DNA from: Straminergon stramineum
Lineage: Eukaryota; Streptophyta; Bryopsida; Hypnales; Calliergonaceae
Assembly: GCA_963920665.1 (NCBI GenBank)
Contig: OY987263.1
Span: 29,500,547-29,564,546 of the forward strand
Reading direction: 5' to 3'
Length of the DNA stretch: 64,000 bases
The position numbers and the translations under genes were made by a program. Positions 1 to 10,980 of this stretch are shown here, one piece after another (position 1 is the stretch's first letter; each line of letters opens with the position of its first letter). The notes under the pieces were generated by a model that saw only the letters and a program-made list of their open reading frames with translations, searched no databases and was not told the DNA's origin.

Positions 1-7
1 AGCGTGA

Positions 8-118
8 CGACTGAAGAATATTCGATTGCTAGATAGCCTGTCACCTCGCTCACGGTGCAGACTGGGGAGCCACGTCCGTCGCTTCCTCAATACGGATGAT
101 GACCCTCTGTGGTGGTAA
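8..118 (+). other. Possible C-terminal coding end, cut by window edge
   Basis: An open frame runs from just after a TGA at 5-7 to a TAA at 116-118 and would end in ...NTDDDPLWW. The stretch is richer in G and C than the AT-rich DNA that follows, which is why it stands out. It could be the last exon of a gene lying to the left, but there is no recognisable domain and no convincing splice acceptor. A GTAAGT near 115-120 could equally be a splice donor in another frame. Very uncertain. Confidence 0.15.
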
Positions 119-1734
119 GTTAGATGTACCTGGAACGGATAACTTCAGCATTTCAGCCAGCCTGCAGCCTGCAGGATGTGGGGAATTCGGTGAGAAATTG
201 AGTTCAAATTGAGTGTGCGGAAATAAGGATGAGGAAGAATTCCCGTCAAATAAAAAGGAATTGATTTTCCACAGGAATGAATATTTTATTCAATATAAAT
301 GTGGATTTTTCATTTGGACCCATCGTGTCCTAGTCTCATAGCTTCACCTACTACAGTTAGCTTTAGAACTTCTCCTAGATCAAGGAGGTATGGGTGATAG
401 ATAAGCAATTGAGAAGGTGGTAAAAGAGAATCTTTTTCAATGAACAATATGACCAATTGTTGTCCACTGTATGGCATCCTCTAAATCATCATGGGGGTGT
501 TGTTTTGAGCACCTTGTAAATCATTTTTTTTTTGGGGGGGGGAGCATGGTTTCTATTCTTGAACTATAAATTTTTTTGTTGCAAGTCTTGATGGTAGTTG
601 AAAGGAAATTCTAGAATCTCTAAGAATGCATTTCTTGGACTCACTATGAATTTTTGAAGTGCTAAAAATAGGTGTGCTAAAACACATGTACCTTTAGGAT
701 TGACATGTTTTAATTCCATTGTAAAGTTATCGATGATTTAGGTTTTCTTTCCATCTTCTACCTACTTAACAATCTTTCTAAAACTGAAAATCAAGTTTCA
801 GTTTTTGAATATTTTTTCCTAGACTCTCAACTCCATTCTCCTATATAGATTTTTTTTACCTTAAATATTTGTAGTGCAAAAATTTCAAATTAAAAGAATT
901 CAGAGTCTTTTGTTATACTTTTTATTAGGAAAGCAGACCAAAAAAATGTGATATTCTATTTGAAACTCTAATATCTTTCAATCTATAAGGTCAAAGTTTA
1001 TCAATCTCTTCTATAAATTCTCATACTACCATACTAGACTATCAAGGTTGGACGTTCATGCCAAATAATTAGGAAGAAGTGTTGTGACAATCACTTTTAG
1101 AATTAATAATTTTTTGCAATTTAAAAAAAATAATGCCTTAATAGTAAGAACATGAAAAAGGTGGTAAATTTGTTATATTAAGATTTGTAATGTGACCCAT
1201 TTTCTACTAGTTTGACATTTGCAACATTAATTTTTTTTTTTGACTCTTTGTCAAAGTTATTTTCCAAAAAATTCAATTGTTGTTTTGTATTTTATTTTAG
1301 CCAACCTTCATAGAGTAATAGCTAGGTAAGGCAGTCTAGTGAAACATCCTACAATTAAATTTGCCAAAAAAAACTTTATTTTATTCTTTGCACTAGAAAT
1401 GATAATTTTATTGTGTTCTTCACTTAGGGAGGAGGAAAAATCAAAACTAAAGTATAAGCTTCAACATAAGACTTAGTTCTTTATGATGATTCACACTCAA
1501 TTAACAAAAGTCTTAGAGATGAAGAACTCTAATCCTCTGTTTTAAAACATGTAACATGTATATTTTATATGAAAAAAATGAGAAACTAAACAAACATTGA
1601 GGATTTTATGATTGCCTTGTTTCAAATAAAATTTAGAAATATATTATGAAAAAAAGTACCAAAATTCGTGTAATGCATAGTTCTTTTTGATGGTGATATT
1701 TACTCTTATAATGAAAATATTGGAGTAGTGATGA
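119..1734. other. AT-rich intergenic DNA, no gene seen
   Basis: I see no open frame of useful length. The stretch has many A and T runs and one nine-base G run near 533-541. Nothing in it suggests an RNA gene. Confidence 0.6.
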
Positions 1735-1851
1735 TAAGGTACCAAACACCTAAATGCCTCCAATTAAGCAGTTCAACATGATTCCCATTTTACACAAGAA
1801 TCTATAGAGGTCAATTTTAGGAAGGGTTCACAATTAGGTGTTGTTACCTAA
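1735..1851. repeat. Short TIR element (ACACCTAAAT family), deletion-like copy
   Basis: The left end reads AAGGTACCAAACACCTAAAT and the right end, read in reverse complement, is similar (TTAGGTAACAACACCTAATT). Related termini occur at 36468-37093 and 55228-55726. The family looks like a non-autonomous DNA transposon. The superfamily is not clear because I find no certain target-site duplication. Confidence 0.4.
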
Positions 1852-2099
1852 GTATGCTTGAATTTTAGCCAAGTGTTTGCTTGAGAAATAAATAGAAAAT
1901 GGCTAGAATAATGGCAAAATTCTTAGGAGATATTAGTCGAATTTGCTATTCAACATCACAAGTTGCAAACACTATCAATCCTATTATCACCTAAATATGA
2001 TCTAAAGATTGCCCAATTTTCACCCATGTATCACACTAGTATCAAAGAAAGTATAATTTATTAACTTTAATATCATCACTATTTTGGAGACATAACATT

Positions 2100-2305
2100 C
2101 ACTAGAAGAAACCAAATTTTTTTTATGTCTAAGTTGATGGATTTTAGGTGACATCAAGTGTAATGACCCATGTTTTTATGTCAACAATAATGTCCTAAAT
2201 AACATCAAAATGTTACATTGGATGTCATTGTTGACATAAAAGCATGGGTTGTTACATTTGACGTCACCTAAAATCCGTCACCTAAAACACAGGTTTCTTA
2301 TAGTG
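2100..2305. mobile_element. CACTA-type MITE with intact TIRs and 3-bp TSD
   Basis: The element begins CACTAGAAGAAACC and ends GGTTTCTTATAGTG, so the terminal 14 bases match in 13 positions when one end is reverse-complemented. It is flanked on both sides by ATT (2097-2099 and 2306-2308), the 3-bp duplication expected of the CACTA (En/Spm) superfamily. The inner arms, around GATTTTAGGTGACATCAAG and its mate, extend the inverted repeat to roughly 90 bases per side. At 206 bp with no coding capacity it is a non-autonomous miniature element that would fold into a long hairpin. Confidence 0.88.
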
Positions 2306-2308
2306 ATT

Positions 2309-3236
2309 CTTGGGGCATAAACCAAACTCAAAGTGTTACCATAACAAAAATAATTTGTGCTACAATGTCTTACAATTCATGCATATGCTTCTATTCAACA
2401 ATGAATTTTTTAATGGAAAACAAAAGTGGGGTCCTTGCTTTGAAGTTCAAGAATGTTATGGTGATGTCTTCAACACGGGAGTCTGATTGAGTTGCCTATC
2501 CCTTTTTTTTCTTCTTATGATACCCCACCGGTCTCTACTTCCTTTCCAAATAAAATAATGAAGAATGTTATATGTGTACCTCTACACTACCCCTTGTTTC
2601 AAAAACACGTAGCAAAGAGAAACAAGCCCCCCCACCCCACCAAAGACGAAAACCGACTGATCATTCAAGTACACCTCTCGCGTCACCCAAAACAAAGTAT
2701 AAAAAAATACAAAGCAGTACTTGCAAAGCCTAGCCCCCATTATCCGCCCCAGGTGGAACCAACACACAGGTGTTTCCTGTCTCCCAGACGGTGCCCATTA
2801 TAGTGGGTACACCCAAAATCGCGCCGTGCCTTAAATCGCACTCTAGAATAAGCCCTGAAATGGTTCGAACACCTATTGAAAATCGACAAAGAGTGAGAAA
2901 TGGCGGCTTTGGATTAAGTCAGTGCTATTATAGGTCACCACAAATTATAATAAAGTGTTTCATTAAGAGTGTTTAGTTGATGGCTGAAGGATTACAGAGA
3001 AATGAGAAGACAAGTATAGGGAATATTAAAATTGTTTTTAATCTTCTCAATTATGATTTAAGAGAACTGTACAACATTTTAATATGCTTTATGGATTTAG
3101 TTTGAAGCACAAATGGCGCCGTTCATTATGTAGACGAAAACTACATAAAAATATATAAGCAGCGCTTTTACTTCTTAGGGCTCAATGTGCAACCCTCAAA
3201 AGGGAACCAATCACATCCAAATAAACTTAAGTATAA
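2309..3236. other. Intergenic DNA upstream of the transposase relic
   Basis: Short open frames at 2492-2803 and 2582-2767 lie opposite each other and have no recognisable domain. 2620-2640 is a C-rich run. The left end of the pogo-like element probably lies here or further left, but I could not pair it with a right terminus. Confidence 0.4.
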
Positions 3237-5843
3237 GCAAATTGGTACATCACAAAGAAAGAGCTTGGAGTGATAGAGAGTGTAGCTGTTGAACAGAACA
3301 TGTTGTCTACATTTTTCAACAGCAAACTTCTATAGATCAAATCTGGAGATATGAAAGAACATGCAGTCAAATTGAGTGTAGAGGAACATGATTTGCATTT
3401 GAAAACAATGAGCGTAAGTGAGGATGAGGAGGTTCAATTCCTAGGGAGAGGCACTCCTTCACGCCCTAAGGCAACAGTAGGAGGAATTGACTTAGTAGCA
3501 ACGATCCAAGCAAGGGATGCAGTGGATCAGGTTCATGACTTGCAAGTGCTTTGGTCGAAATCTACTGTGGACAAAGGTAGAGAGATGCAGTCATTTCGAG
3601 CATTTAGAGAAGGAAATTCTGAACTTCTCCCTAAGATAGAGCAATCGCAAATGATTAACGACATAGGAGTCCACTCGAGTGATATGGAAGGAAAGAAAGA
3701 ACATAGCAATCATGCCAACTTACACATGGCTCAAGTTCCAGTAGGACAGAGGCAACTGCATGCACATGAGAAGTTGAAGGAGCCTTTGAAACTTTGGTAG
3801 CTACAAGACAGCCAAAGAGTGGATCATCCAAGAAGAGAGAAAAGGACACATATGGAGGAAGCACGCAACAAACTAGCAAGTGAGGAGTCGACCCAACTGC
3901 CAAAGTTTGACGGTATGCCTTCTAAAGTACAAGCGAAGAAGAAACTCAAGAAGAATGGTAATTGGACTGACTTTCAATTCAAAGCAGCAATGAGAGCAGT
4001 AGATAGAGGAGCCAGAGTGTGCTCAACAACTGATTACTATGGCATTCCAAGAACTAGCTTAAGAGGTCATGTACATGGCAGAACTCTATCTAGAAAAAGA
4101 AGTCGATCCACTGTACTAACATCTGATGAAGAACAGGAACTTGTGAAGTACCTAGTGGATATGGCCAATAGAGGTTTCCCTCTAACTTGGCTGACACTTA
4201 GAATCAAGGTAGCAATGATGACACAACATCGCCCTACCCCTTTCAAAGATGGCATTCCAGACAATGGATGGGTTAAGTGGTTCAAAAAACGACATTTAGA
4301 CATCTTACTACGGAAGGCTCAGCCATTAGAGGTTGTTAGGGCTAAGGAGCTTTGTCCAAATAATGTGGCTACATTCTACAACAACCTGAAGATGCTCTAT
4401 GAGGAAAACAAGTATGAAGATACCCACATATGGAATGTTGACGAGAGTGGAGTACAAGCAGGCAAGAGTGGAGGAGTAAGAGTTTTAGTCCAAGCAGGAG
4501 TGAGAAATGTACACATCATCACACCAAATTCACGAGAACATTTAACAATACTCTCGTGTATCAATGCAACAAGTGATAGCATTCCAAATTACTATGTTTT
4601 TAAAGGAAAAAAATATCAGAATGCTCACATTGCCAAATGTGGGGAAGGCGCTCGAATGGGGATGCAAGAGAATGCGTGGATGACAACTTTTTTGTTTGAA
4701 AGGTGGATTGATCATTTTGTGGAAAACCTAGAGAAGAGAAGAGGTGTGTCACCATCAAATCGTCATCTTCTTATAGTTGACGGACACAATTCTCATGTGA
4801 CTATACAAGTCATTGAGAAATGTCGATCTGTGGGTATAGATTTACTCACTCTTCCTTCCCATACCTCACATGCACTGCAACCTTTAGATGTTAGTTGCTT
4901 CAAAACTTTCAAACTGGCTTTCCGCATCTATAGAGACATTTGGACTATGCATAATAGAGGAGGAAAAGTGACGAAAGTTTTCCTAGTTGAATGGGTCTCC
5001 AACTCTTTAAGAAGAGCATTGACTACTACAAACATCAAGAGTGGATTTCGAGTAGCTGGGATTTTCCCTCTAAACACTCAAGCCATGGATAGCAAATTCG
5101 GACCATCTGAACTACTTGTAGATGCTGAAGATGAAGAGGAACAAGACTATGAAGACCTCATGCAAGAAGTTTTAGAAGAGCCCCAACGTACTATGGAGGA
5201 ACCTCAATGTATTGACTATGACCCAGAAGGTTCTATTGCAAACGATGCCTTTAGGGTTGGCCAAAGTGACCAGCAGTCAAGCCAGGAGCACAACACCAAT
5301 GAAATGGACAAGCCTTTTGAAGTCTCTACAGTAACCACACAACCATCAAGGAAGTAGAAGCTACAACCTTACATAGATTATTCTATGTCATTGTTACTAA
5401 CGGATGACAACCATATTCAAATGTTGAAAGACTTTCAGGAGAAACGTGAGGCTGCAACTAGAGACTTTGAGGTGAAACGACAAGAAGGTGAAGCTAGGAA
5501 GAAGGAGAGGGAAACATTGAAGAGGAAAAAAGCAGCTGAGCAAAAAGAAAAGAATGAAGAAAGGGCAAATGAAAAAAGGCTGAAGGCATACTATGATCAT
5601 CAAAAAAGCCTAGGATGGGGAAACAATCTATAGAAGCTACTAAAAAGTGGAAGACCTTTGCCCCCATCATTGTATCAAGCTCCTTATTGTCGGAAGGTGC
5701 CTCCTCTTTGCATTTGGAACTAGAGAGTGGCAAGCTTAAGATTGAAATTCAAAAGGGAAGGAAAAGACCCTAGATGTGTTATCCCATCAAGTACTATCCC
5801 ATGGGCCAGAGCAACGTATTTTGGTTATGCGCCTGTTTTGTAA
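3237..5843 (+). pseudogene. Pogo/Tigger-like transposase frame interrupted only by TAG stops
   Basis: One reading frame stays open from just after a TAA at 3234-3236 to a TAA at 5841-5843, apart from five TAG codons at 3333, 3798, 5355, 5631 and 5721. No TGA or TAA interrupts it. The first ATG in frame is at 3300. The part before 3798 is a charged, low-similarity N-terminal region. The part after 5355 continues with DYS...LLT and then a Lys/Glu-rich coiled coil, the kind of tail expected after a pogo-type catalytic domain, so at least that TAG probably lies inside the ancestral coding region. Each TAG could come from CAG by one C-to-T change. The last two segments may be open by chance. The element ends were not found. 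Confidence 0.6.
3852..5357 (+). CDS. Pogo/Tigger-like DDE transposase core (501 aa open segment)
   Basis: This is the longest uninterrupted piece of the relic and carries every expected transposase domain. Numbered from the ATG at 3852, a psq-type helix-turn-helix lies at about 33-77 (NGNWTDFQFKAAMRAV...YGIPRTSL). A CENP-B-type DNA-binding domain follows at about 90-150 (TSDEEQELVKYL...GWVKWFKKRH). The catalytic DDE/DDD domain runs from about 190 to 370, with candidate metal-binding Asp197 (NVDES), Asp310 (VDGHNSH) and Asp346 (LQPLD). The family cuts and pastes DNA in the nucleus. I chose the first ATG after the TAG at 3798; the same frame is open back to that TAG. Related proteins include Tigger and Jerky-like domesticated genes. 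Flanking in-frame TAG codons argue that this copy is a decayed transposon, although the catalytic triad is intact. Confidence 0.85.
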   Translation: MEEARNKLASEESTQLPKFDGMPSKVQAKKKLKKNGNWTDFQFKAAMRAVDRGARVCSTTDYYGIPRTSLRGHVHGRTLSRKRSRSTVLTSDEEQELVKYLVDMANRGFPLTWLTLRIKVAMMTQHRPTPFKDGIPDNGWVKWFKKRHLDILLRKAQPLEVVRAKELCPNNVATFYNNLKMLYEENKYEDTHIWNVDESGVQAGKSGGVRVLVQAGVRNVHIITPNSREHLTILSCINATSDSIPNYYVFKGKKYQNAHIAKCGEGARMGMQENAWMTTFLFERWIDHFVENLEKRRGVSPSNRHLLIVDGHNSHVTIQVIEKCRSVGIDLLTLPSHTSHALQPLDVSCFKTFKLAFRIYRDIWTMHNRGGKVTKVFLVEWVSNSLRRALTTTNIKSGFRVAGIFPLNTQAMDSKFGPSELLVDAEDEEEQDYEDLMQEVLEEPQRTMEEPQCIDYDPEGSIANDAFRVGQSDQQSSQEHNTNEMDKPFEVSTVTTQPSRK

Positions 5844-8764
5844 AGGACTCCTCTCAACACTTCTGTTAGAGAGATTGTGTTGTTGTTGCCAATGCTGATA
5901 TTGTCATTGGTACTCTCCATCAAAGTTGCTACTTCTGCTCCAGCTTGACGTTGATGGTACTACAACACCTGCAACATGTTGTTCATGATCTTGTCCACTA
6001 TAAGTTTCCAAAGCCTTTCTAGCAGTAAAATATCTAGATATATAGGAATTATAATGCATAGGATATAGAAGTTTTGTCAATGTCCAATTTTTGTACAAAG
6101 ATCAATCTATCATGTATATGATATGCAATATATGTACTGAAATGGAGGAACAACGCAAAAGTAATGTACATATACAAAATAGAAGGTAGACTTGTTAGAT
6201 CAATGCTTTTCAGTGTTTTTAGGGAGATAACATTGAGAAACGTAAACAATAACCTTGTCAACTTATAAAGTACAATACTTTTTGTAAATGCTGCAAAACC
6301 TATGTTTGCATTTCTTTGGTTCTCATCCTGGACTTCATTATTTTTTTCATTGCCATCTACCCTACTGTAAGTACAATGAGCACAAGCAACAATGACATAG
6401 TAATTAGTTATAGAAAGTTAGAAATAATCTAAATAATGAGATTAGAGAAAATGTGCATGCATCCAAAGGAAGAAGAACGTGATAAAAAGGAAGGTGAACA
6501 ACATTGCTAAGAAGCCATTAAATGTGATAATAAACCATCCACATAACAGTAAGAGAAAATCTGGCATTGCAAATGGATAATCCTGAAAACATCTAACAAT
6601 ATGCAACAAACAATTTTCAATGACGAATATTAATTATTGTATTATTTGAAGGAAATGATGTCAATCATTTTCTACAATCTGCACCATAGGTGCCTTCACA
6701 CTTGGAGTAGGGCAGCGTATCGGTTATGTAAAGCAAGATCCTCAAATATGCTTCTTACAAACTGTGCTACACGTTGGCAACATTGTATGATCTTTCCTAC
6801 AACATACCCATCCACGGCACTTATTTGAGTAGAACTTCTATATGCAGAAAGGGATCACTGCCACTAAGGAGAAGGCAATAGAATTCGATGAAGCTCGAAG
6901 GTCTTCCTAGTCTCATGAATTCTATGGCATGAATTTCACAAGTATAGTTGGTGATTGTTACTAAAGACTTACTCTACTAGTAATATAGCCCCACTAGCTG
7001 AACTTGCTCTTGGGGGGTCTTGTTTAGTAGAACAAGGTACAAAATCAGATAAAAAGGTAGTCTCTTTCCTCAACTCAATCATTCAAAAAATGCATCAAGT
7101 TTGTTTTGAAGATACACACATTACATGAAGTATCAACTGTCATTACATATTTGAACCTTTCCACAATTTTAACATTCTAAGCTTGAAAACTGAGAAAATA
7201 GGAGGGACATTACTAATGAGTCCCCTTCTCAGATGGAATACAATACTATGCATTATATCATGTGTTGACAATTAACAGATCCTTTGAGTGAAAGAAGCAG
7301 AGATTTTGTAGTTCAAGGAAAGAAAATAGACCATATTTTTGGAGGAAAATCATGGTTTCCTATCAAATGAGCTTCCATAGCAACAAGTCTATGCACAAGC
7401 CATTTCGAAAGGATTAGTAGAGTAACCAGCGTCTTGCATTTTGACACACTGGCATACTAAAGGAAGAGGTAACAATCATGGATCACATATCTTCCATCAA
7501 GAGACATTCACTAAAGATGCAGTTAACCATGTAGAACGACTTTGACTTGTTACATGTATCTAAACACTAGATGTATTTGCTATCAGTTCATTGCAATTCA
7601 TTTCTAAATTCACATAGAGAAATGTGAAGCATTGGAAATGACACTAGTATCACATTATTGTAGGCAAAGCCTGAAAAAATACTTGTACAGAGAATGCAAC
7701 CTCTCTTTTACCATAGAGTACATAGACCCTAACCAATTTATGACTTTTCCACGAAATTAATTGATGTATGGTGAACAGATATCACCTGTGTCCCTGGAAT
7801 ATGGACGAAATTCCAACATGAACTCCAATGTGGATGTTGTGATGCTTCAATTGCTATCAAATTCCAGACCTCCATTATCAGTCAGGTTCTTTAGTTGGCT
7901 AGAGATGTTAGGAAAGTCACCTTCATCATTGATTGACATACATTGAACTTTTGGCTTGTTGTAGGAAGTTTCCAAGGGTTGTAGCTAGGCAAGGATGGAC
8001 TGGATGCACCATAATTCTGAATCAGAACAAATCAAACAGCAACATAACTTTTCTTGAAATTGAACACTTGGGCACAATGTACTGCAATGAAGATATCTAG
8101 GCTATGTCTATGCTGATCCAACATCTAATCATTAGCTACTGGCCCTAATACTTTCAAGCAACACAGAAAAGTTCCAAAGAAGATGGTGGAACGCAAACTA
8201 AACCCTAAACTCACTCACCAACACTAATTTCTGACACTCAAGAGTGTCCTAAACCTCTAACACCAACACATACCTTGAAACTGAGGTACAAACCTAAGCT
8301 TTATCCAGAAGTGAGACAAGGTGTAGACAATGGAGCTCTTTGCTGCTGGGCAAAAACGTAGTAGTCGACTAGTTTTTAACTGTCACAAAAATGCGGTAGA
8401 ATGTGATGTGCATGTCAAATGAAGGTGATACTCTTGTATTGTCTCTTCTCCATCCAAGAAGCTGCAAAAGTACAGAAACAACGATGTCATTAGAGGAGCA
8501 CACAAAATCCTTTTTAAGTTCTGCATCCCTTACTGACAAAGAATAAAAAACCGCACTCACCGCTTGGAGAGATGAAGCCCAGCACCATTGAAGAAAATAG
8601 CGTAGCACAACTCTCAGTCATCATAGCAGAAAACCTAGCAACGTGCACAAATACCCACAACCACAAGCTTCCAAACAAAAGAGTCTTCAACTTCAAACAA
8701 AAGAATAAGAACACAAATGGCACACAGAAGTGGACACCTACAAATCACCGTCTTGACATGCGGA
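5844..8764. other. Intergenic DNA, no gene recognised
   Basis: Several frames of 60-80 codons exist (for example 6637-6828 and 7761-7946) but none has a domain or sustained coding character. The first few hundred bases may still belong to the transposon described to the left. Confidence 0.5.
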
Positions 8765-8943
8765 GAGCCGCTCTGCAAATGAAACTCGAGAGGCAAGGGA
8801 GGGTTTAAGTGGTTAAGCATTTCAAATGCAATGTGTGTTAGTGCACCTAAGATGAAAAGAGCAGGTGCTATGGCTATGCTTTCAATTCCTATCATAGGAT
8901 TCTTCTCATGGCTTAAAGTGACCAAATTCTCCAACGGTCCTCT
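8765..8943 (-). pseudogene. Possible captured exon with an LHC-like motif
   Basis: Read on the minus strand after an acceptor-like CAG, a frame opens with KTGRGPLENLVTL and continues into a hydrophobic segment (SIAIAPALFILGALTHIAF). GRGPLENL resembles the GKGPLENL motif near the C-terminal helix of chlorophyll a/b-binding proteins, and a membrane helix follows it. I judge this by eye only. There is no convincing upstream exon: the frame directly upstream ends in a stop at the acceptor. If the resemblance is real, this is an orphan fragment, perhaps carried by a transposon. Chance similarity is quite possible. Confidence 0.2.
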
Positions 8944-9254
8944 TCCTGTTTTACTGCATTGGTAGCTCCGTCAGTTCCATTAAAAGGATGCTAAGGAAGA
9001 TTTTTGGGTATTCCTGTGGGCGGTTTTCCAACAAAGCTTTGGTACTTCTACCACATGTGCCAAGCTTCAAAGCTAACATAACGTAATGCTTTAAACCTCT
9101 GACAAACCTTTCCATTTGTAGTTGGTTAACAATATTGCATATTTTATTGAACTTTAGTAATACGATTTCAATGCCTTTTCTTTTACTTCTGACACTTTGG
9201 AAAGGGGAGTTTTCTAACTTTATTTCTCCATTTGAAGGCGGCCTATGAGCTCTT

Positions 9255-10184
9255 TTAACCCCTAAAGGACCAAGGCCTTTTTTTTGCAAAAAAACACTCA
9301 AAACTGCCATTTTTAGAGCAAAGAGTAAAAAACTCTGAAAATTGTATTTTTTTCACATCTAACTATAGGATCTTACACCTAAATAGTATGAAAATGTGTG
9401 GAAAAAATTTCAAAATTTTTGACAACATAGATTGCATGATATCTGTGTTTAAAGTGAAGAAAACAAGTTTTTCCACACATTGCGGTACTAGGTTATTTGA
9501 CTTTGAACCTTCTTAACTTTAATTTTTTGCACTACAGAGTTTTGAGCTTTCAATCTTTATGGTGGAGAATTGAGTTGAGAGTCTAGGTAAAAAACGAAAA
9601 TACAAAAAAAAATAATTTTTATTCTTTAAAAAATTGTTAAGTAGAAGTAGGTACAAGATAGAAGGAAAATCTAAATTATTAATATCTCTAAAATGGAATT
9701 AAAATGAACTAATCCCAATGGTGAGATTGTTCTAGAAGACAATTGAAATGATTCGGACCTTTTTTTTGAAAAATTGTTAAAAATTGTGTTCAGAAATGAA
9801 TCCTACAAGTTATTTTTTCAGGAAGATGCTCTAAGTGCCCGAAAAACAAGATTGTTCATAACTTTCTCATAACAAATCCAAATGGAATGAATCAAAGCTT
9901 TCCGTGTAGACAAAAATACAATCTATAAGGGGAAAAAATAAAATATAAAAAAATTCCAATTTTTGAAATTTTTTTTGCTGCCCCCTCTCCCTTGTTTTGA
10001 GCTTATTTGGGCATAACTTTTGTTTCCGGGCACCAAATGAAAAAAAATTATATTCCCACGAAGCTAATCAATTTTTCTATCTTCATAAAAAGTTTCAAAA
10101 AATCAAGACAAAAATTGAGACTGTAGGTACTTGCCCAAAATCTCATTTGTCCCCCGAAGGGACAAATGGTCCTTGAGGGGTTAA
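9255..10184 (+). mobile_element. TTAA-flanked non-coding TIR element, copy A (piggyBac-like)
   Basis: The left end reads TTAACCCCTAAAGGACC (9255-9271) and the right end GGTCCTTGAGGGGTTAA (10168-10184), so 16 of 17 terminal bases are inverted repeats including TTAA on both sides. TTAA target sites and termini beginning CCC are hallmarks of the piggyBac superfamily. The interior is AT-rich and non-coding. The sequence is shared, diverged, with 25662-26606 (opposite orientation) and 29885-31825. The match of the flanking TTAA could also mean the TIR simply includes those bases. Confidence 0.65.
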
Positions 10185-10980
10185 GTACCCTACTTTCATA
10201 ACTTCGTACCCCTACTGGGATCTCAAATTTGTGAGAATCTGAAAATCGACTGTGCATTTCTTCATTTTGTACACGTCTCTTTGCTTTCTTCTTTTCATTA
10301 TCATCTGTTGCACCTTCAAATTACCCACAGACCAACTTTTGACCCACTTTACCAAGTCTCGGTGGACGTGCACCTTTTTTCTCCACATCAGAGAAAGTAG
10401 GCACCTTTGACACGCTTTTCACTGACCCGGAGCCACAGATTGAGGAGTGTTTCTACGCTCCTGCGACCCACGTCGACTCTCTCGCGCTCTCGACGACGCG
10501 ATAGAACCATTTCTCCCTTTGAAAACGACTGCTTCTTCCCAGTTAAGAGTAACTTCCCTACACGCGAACTCAAGGCCCACAATGGAGTGCCAGACCCGTC
10601 GAATATACCAGAATTTTTCGTCGGATAAAGGAAGTGTGAGGTCTTGCGGAATCCACATGGAAAAGGGCCTAACACCATGCGCATGAACCTTGAAAAGCAG
10701 CAGATCGACACTGACAGCACTCACTTACTTACTCGTAACTTGCGAGACCTGAATATCGCTAGTTCATCTTGCATTGCACACCGTATTCTGCTTGCTCAGA
10801 TTTACAAGAGACAGTGCATTTGCTACTACACATACGACATGCATGCACTGGCATCGATCCTTGTCCTCATCTTTTCGTGTGCATGATCGATGAGAGTTTG
10901 AGACTTTGAGTGTTGGGACTTCAATCGGTTGATTGGTTGACTAGTTAGTTGGTTGGTTGGTTTTTCTGCGATTTGGAGCG
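10185..10980 (+). promoter_or_regulatory. Upstream region of the P450 gene
   Basis: This gene-free stretch precedes the P450 start codon. 10380-10720 is markedly richer in G and C than its surroundings and is open on both strands, but the overlapping frames have no recognisable domain. A TTGG-repeat tract lies just before the start (about 10944-10960), probably in the 5' leader. I could not find a convincing TATA box at a fixed distance. Confidence 0.3.

Noticed and set aside
5385..5633. Separate small gene encoding a Lys/Glu-rich protein
   Set aside because: It is in the same frame as the transposase and begins just after its TAG, so it is better read as the transposase tail.
3237..5843. 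Genome-wide TAG reassignment to an amino acid
   Set aside because: Two intact genes in the window end in TAG at their normal length.
10388..10724. Overlapping frames of 70-110 codons on both strands upstream of the P450
   Set aside because: They overlap one another on opposite strands, have no domain, and reflect local G and C richness.
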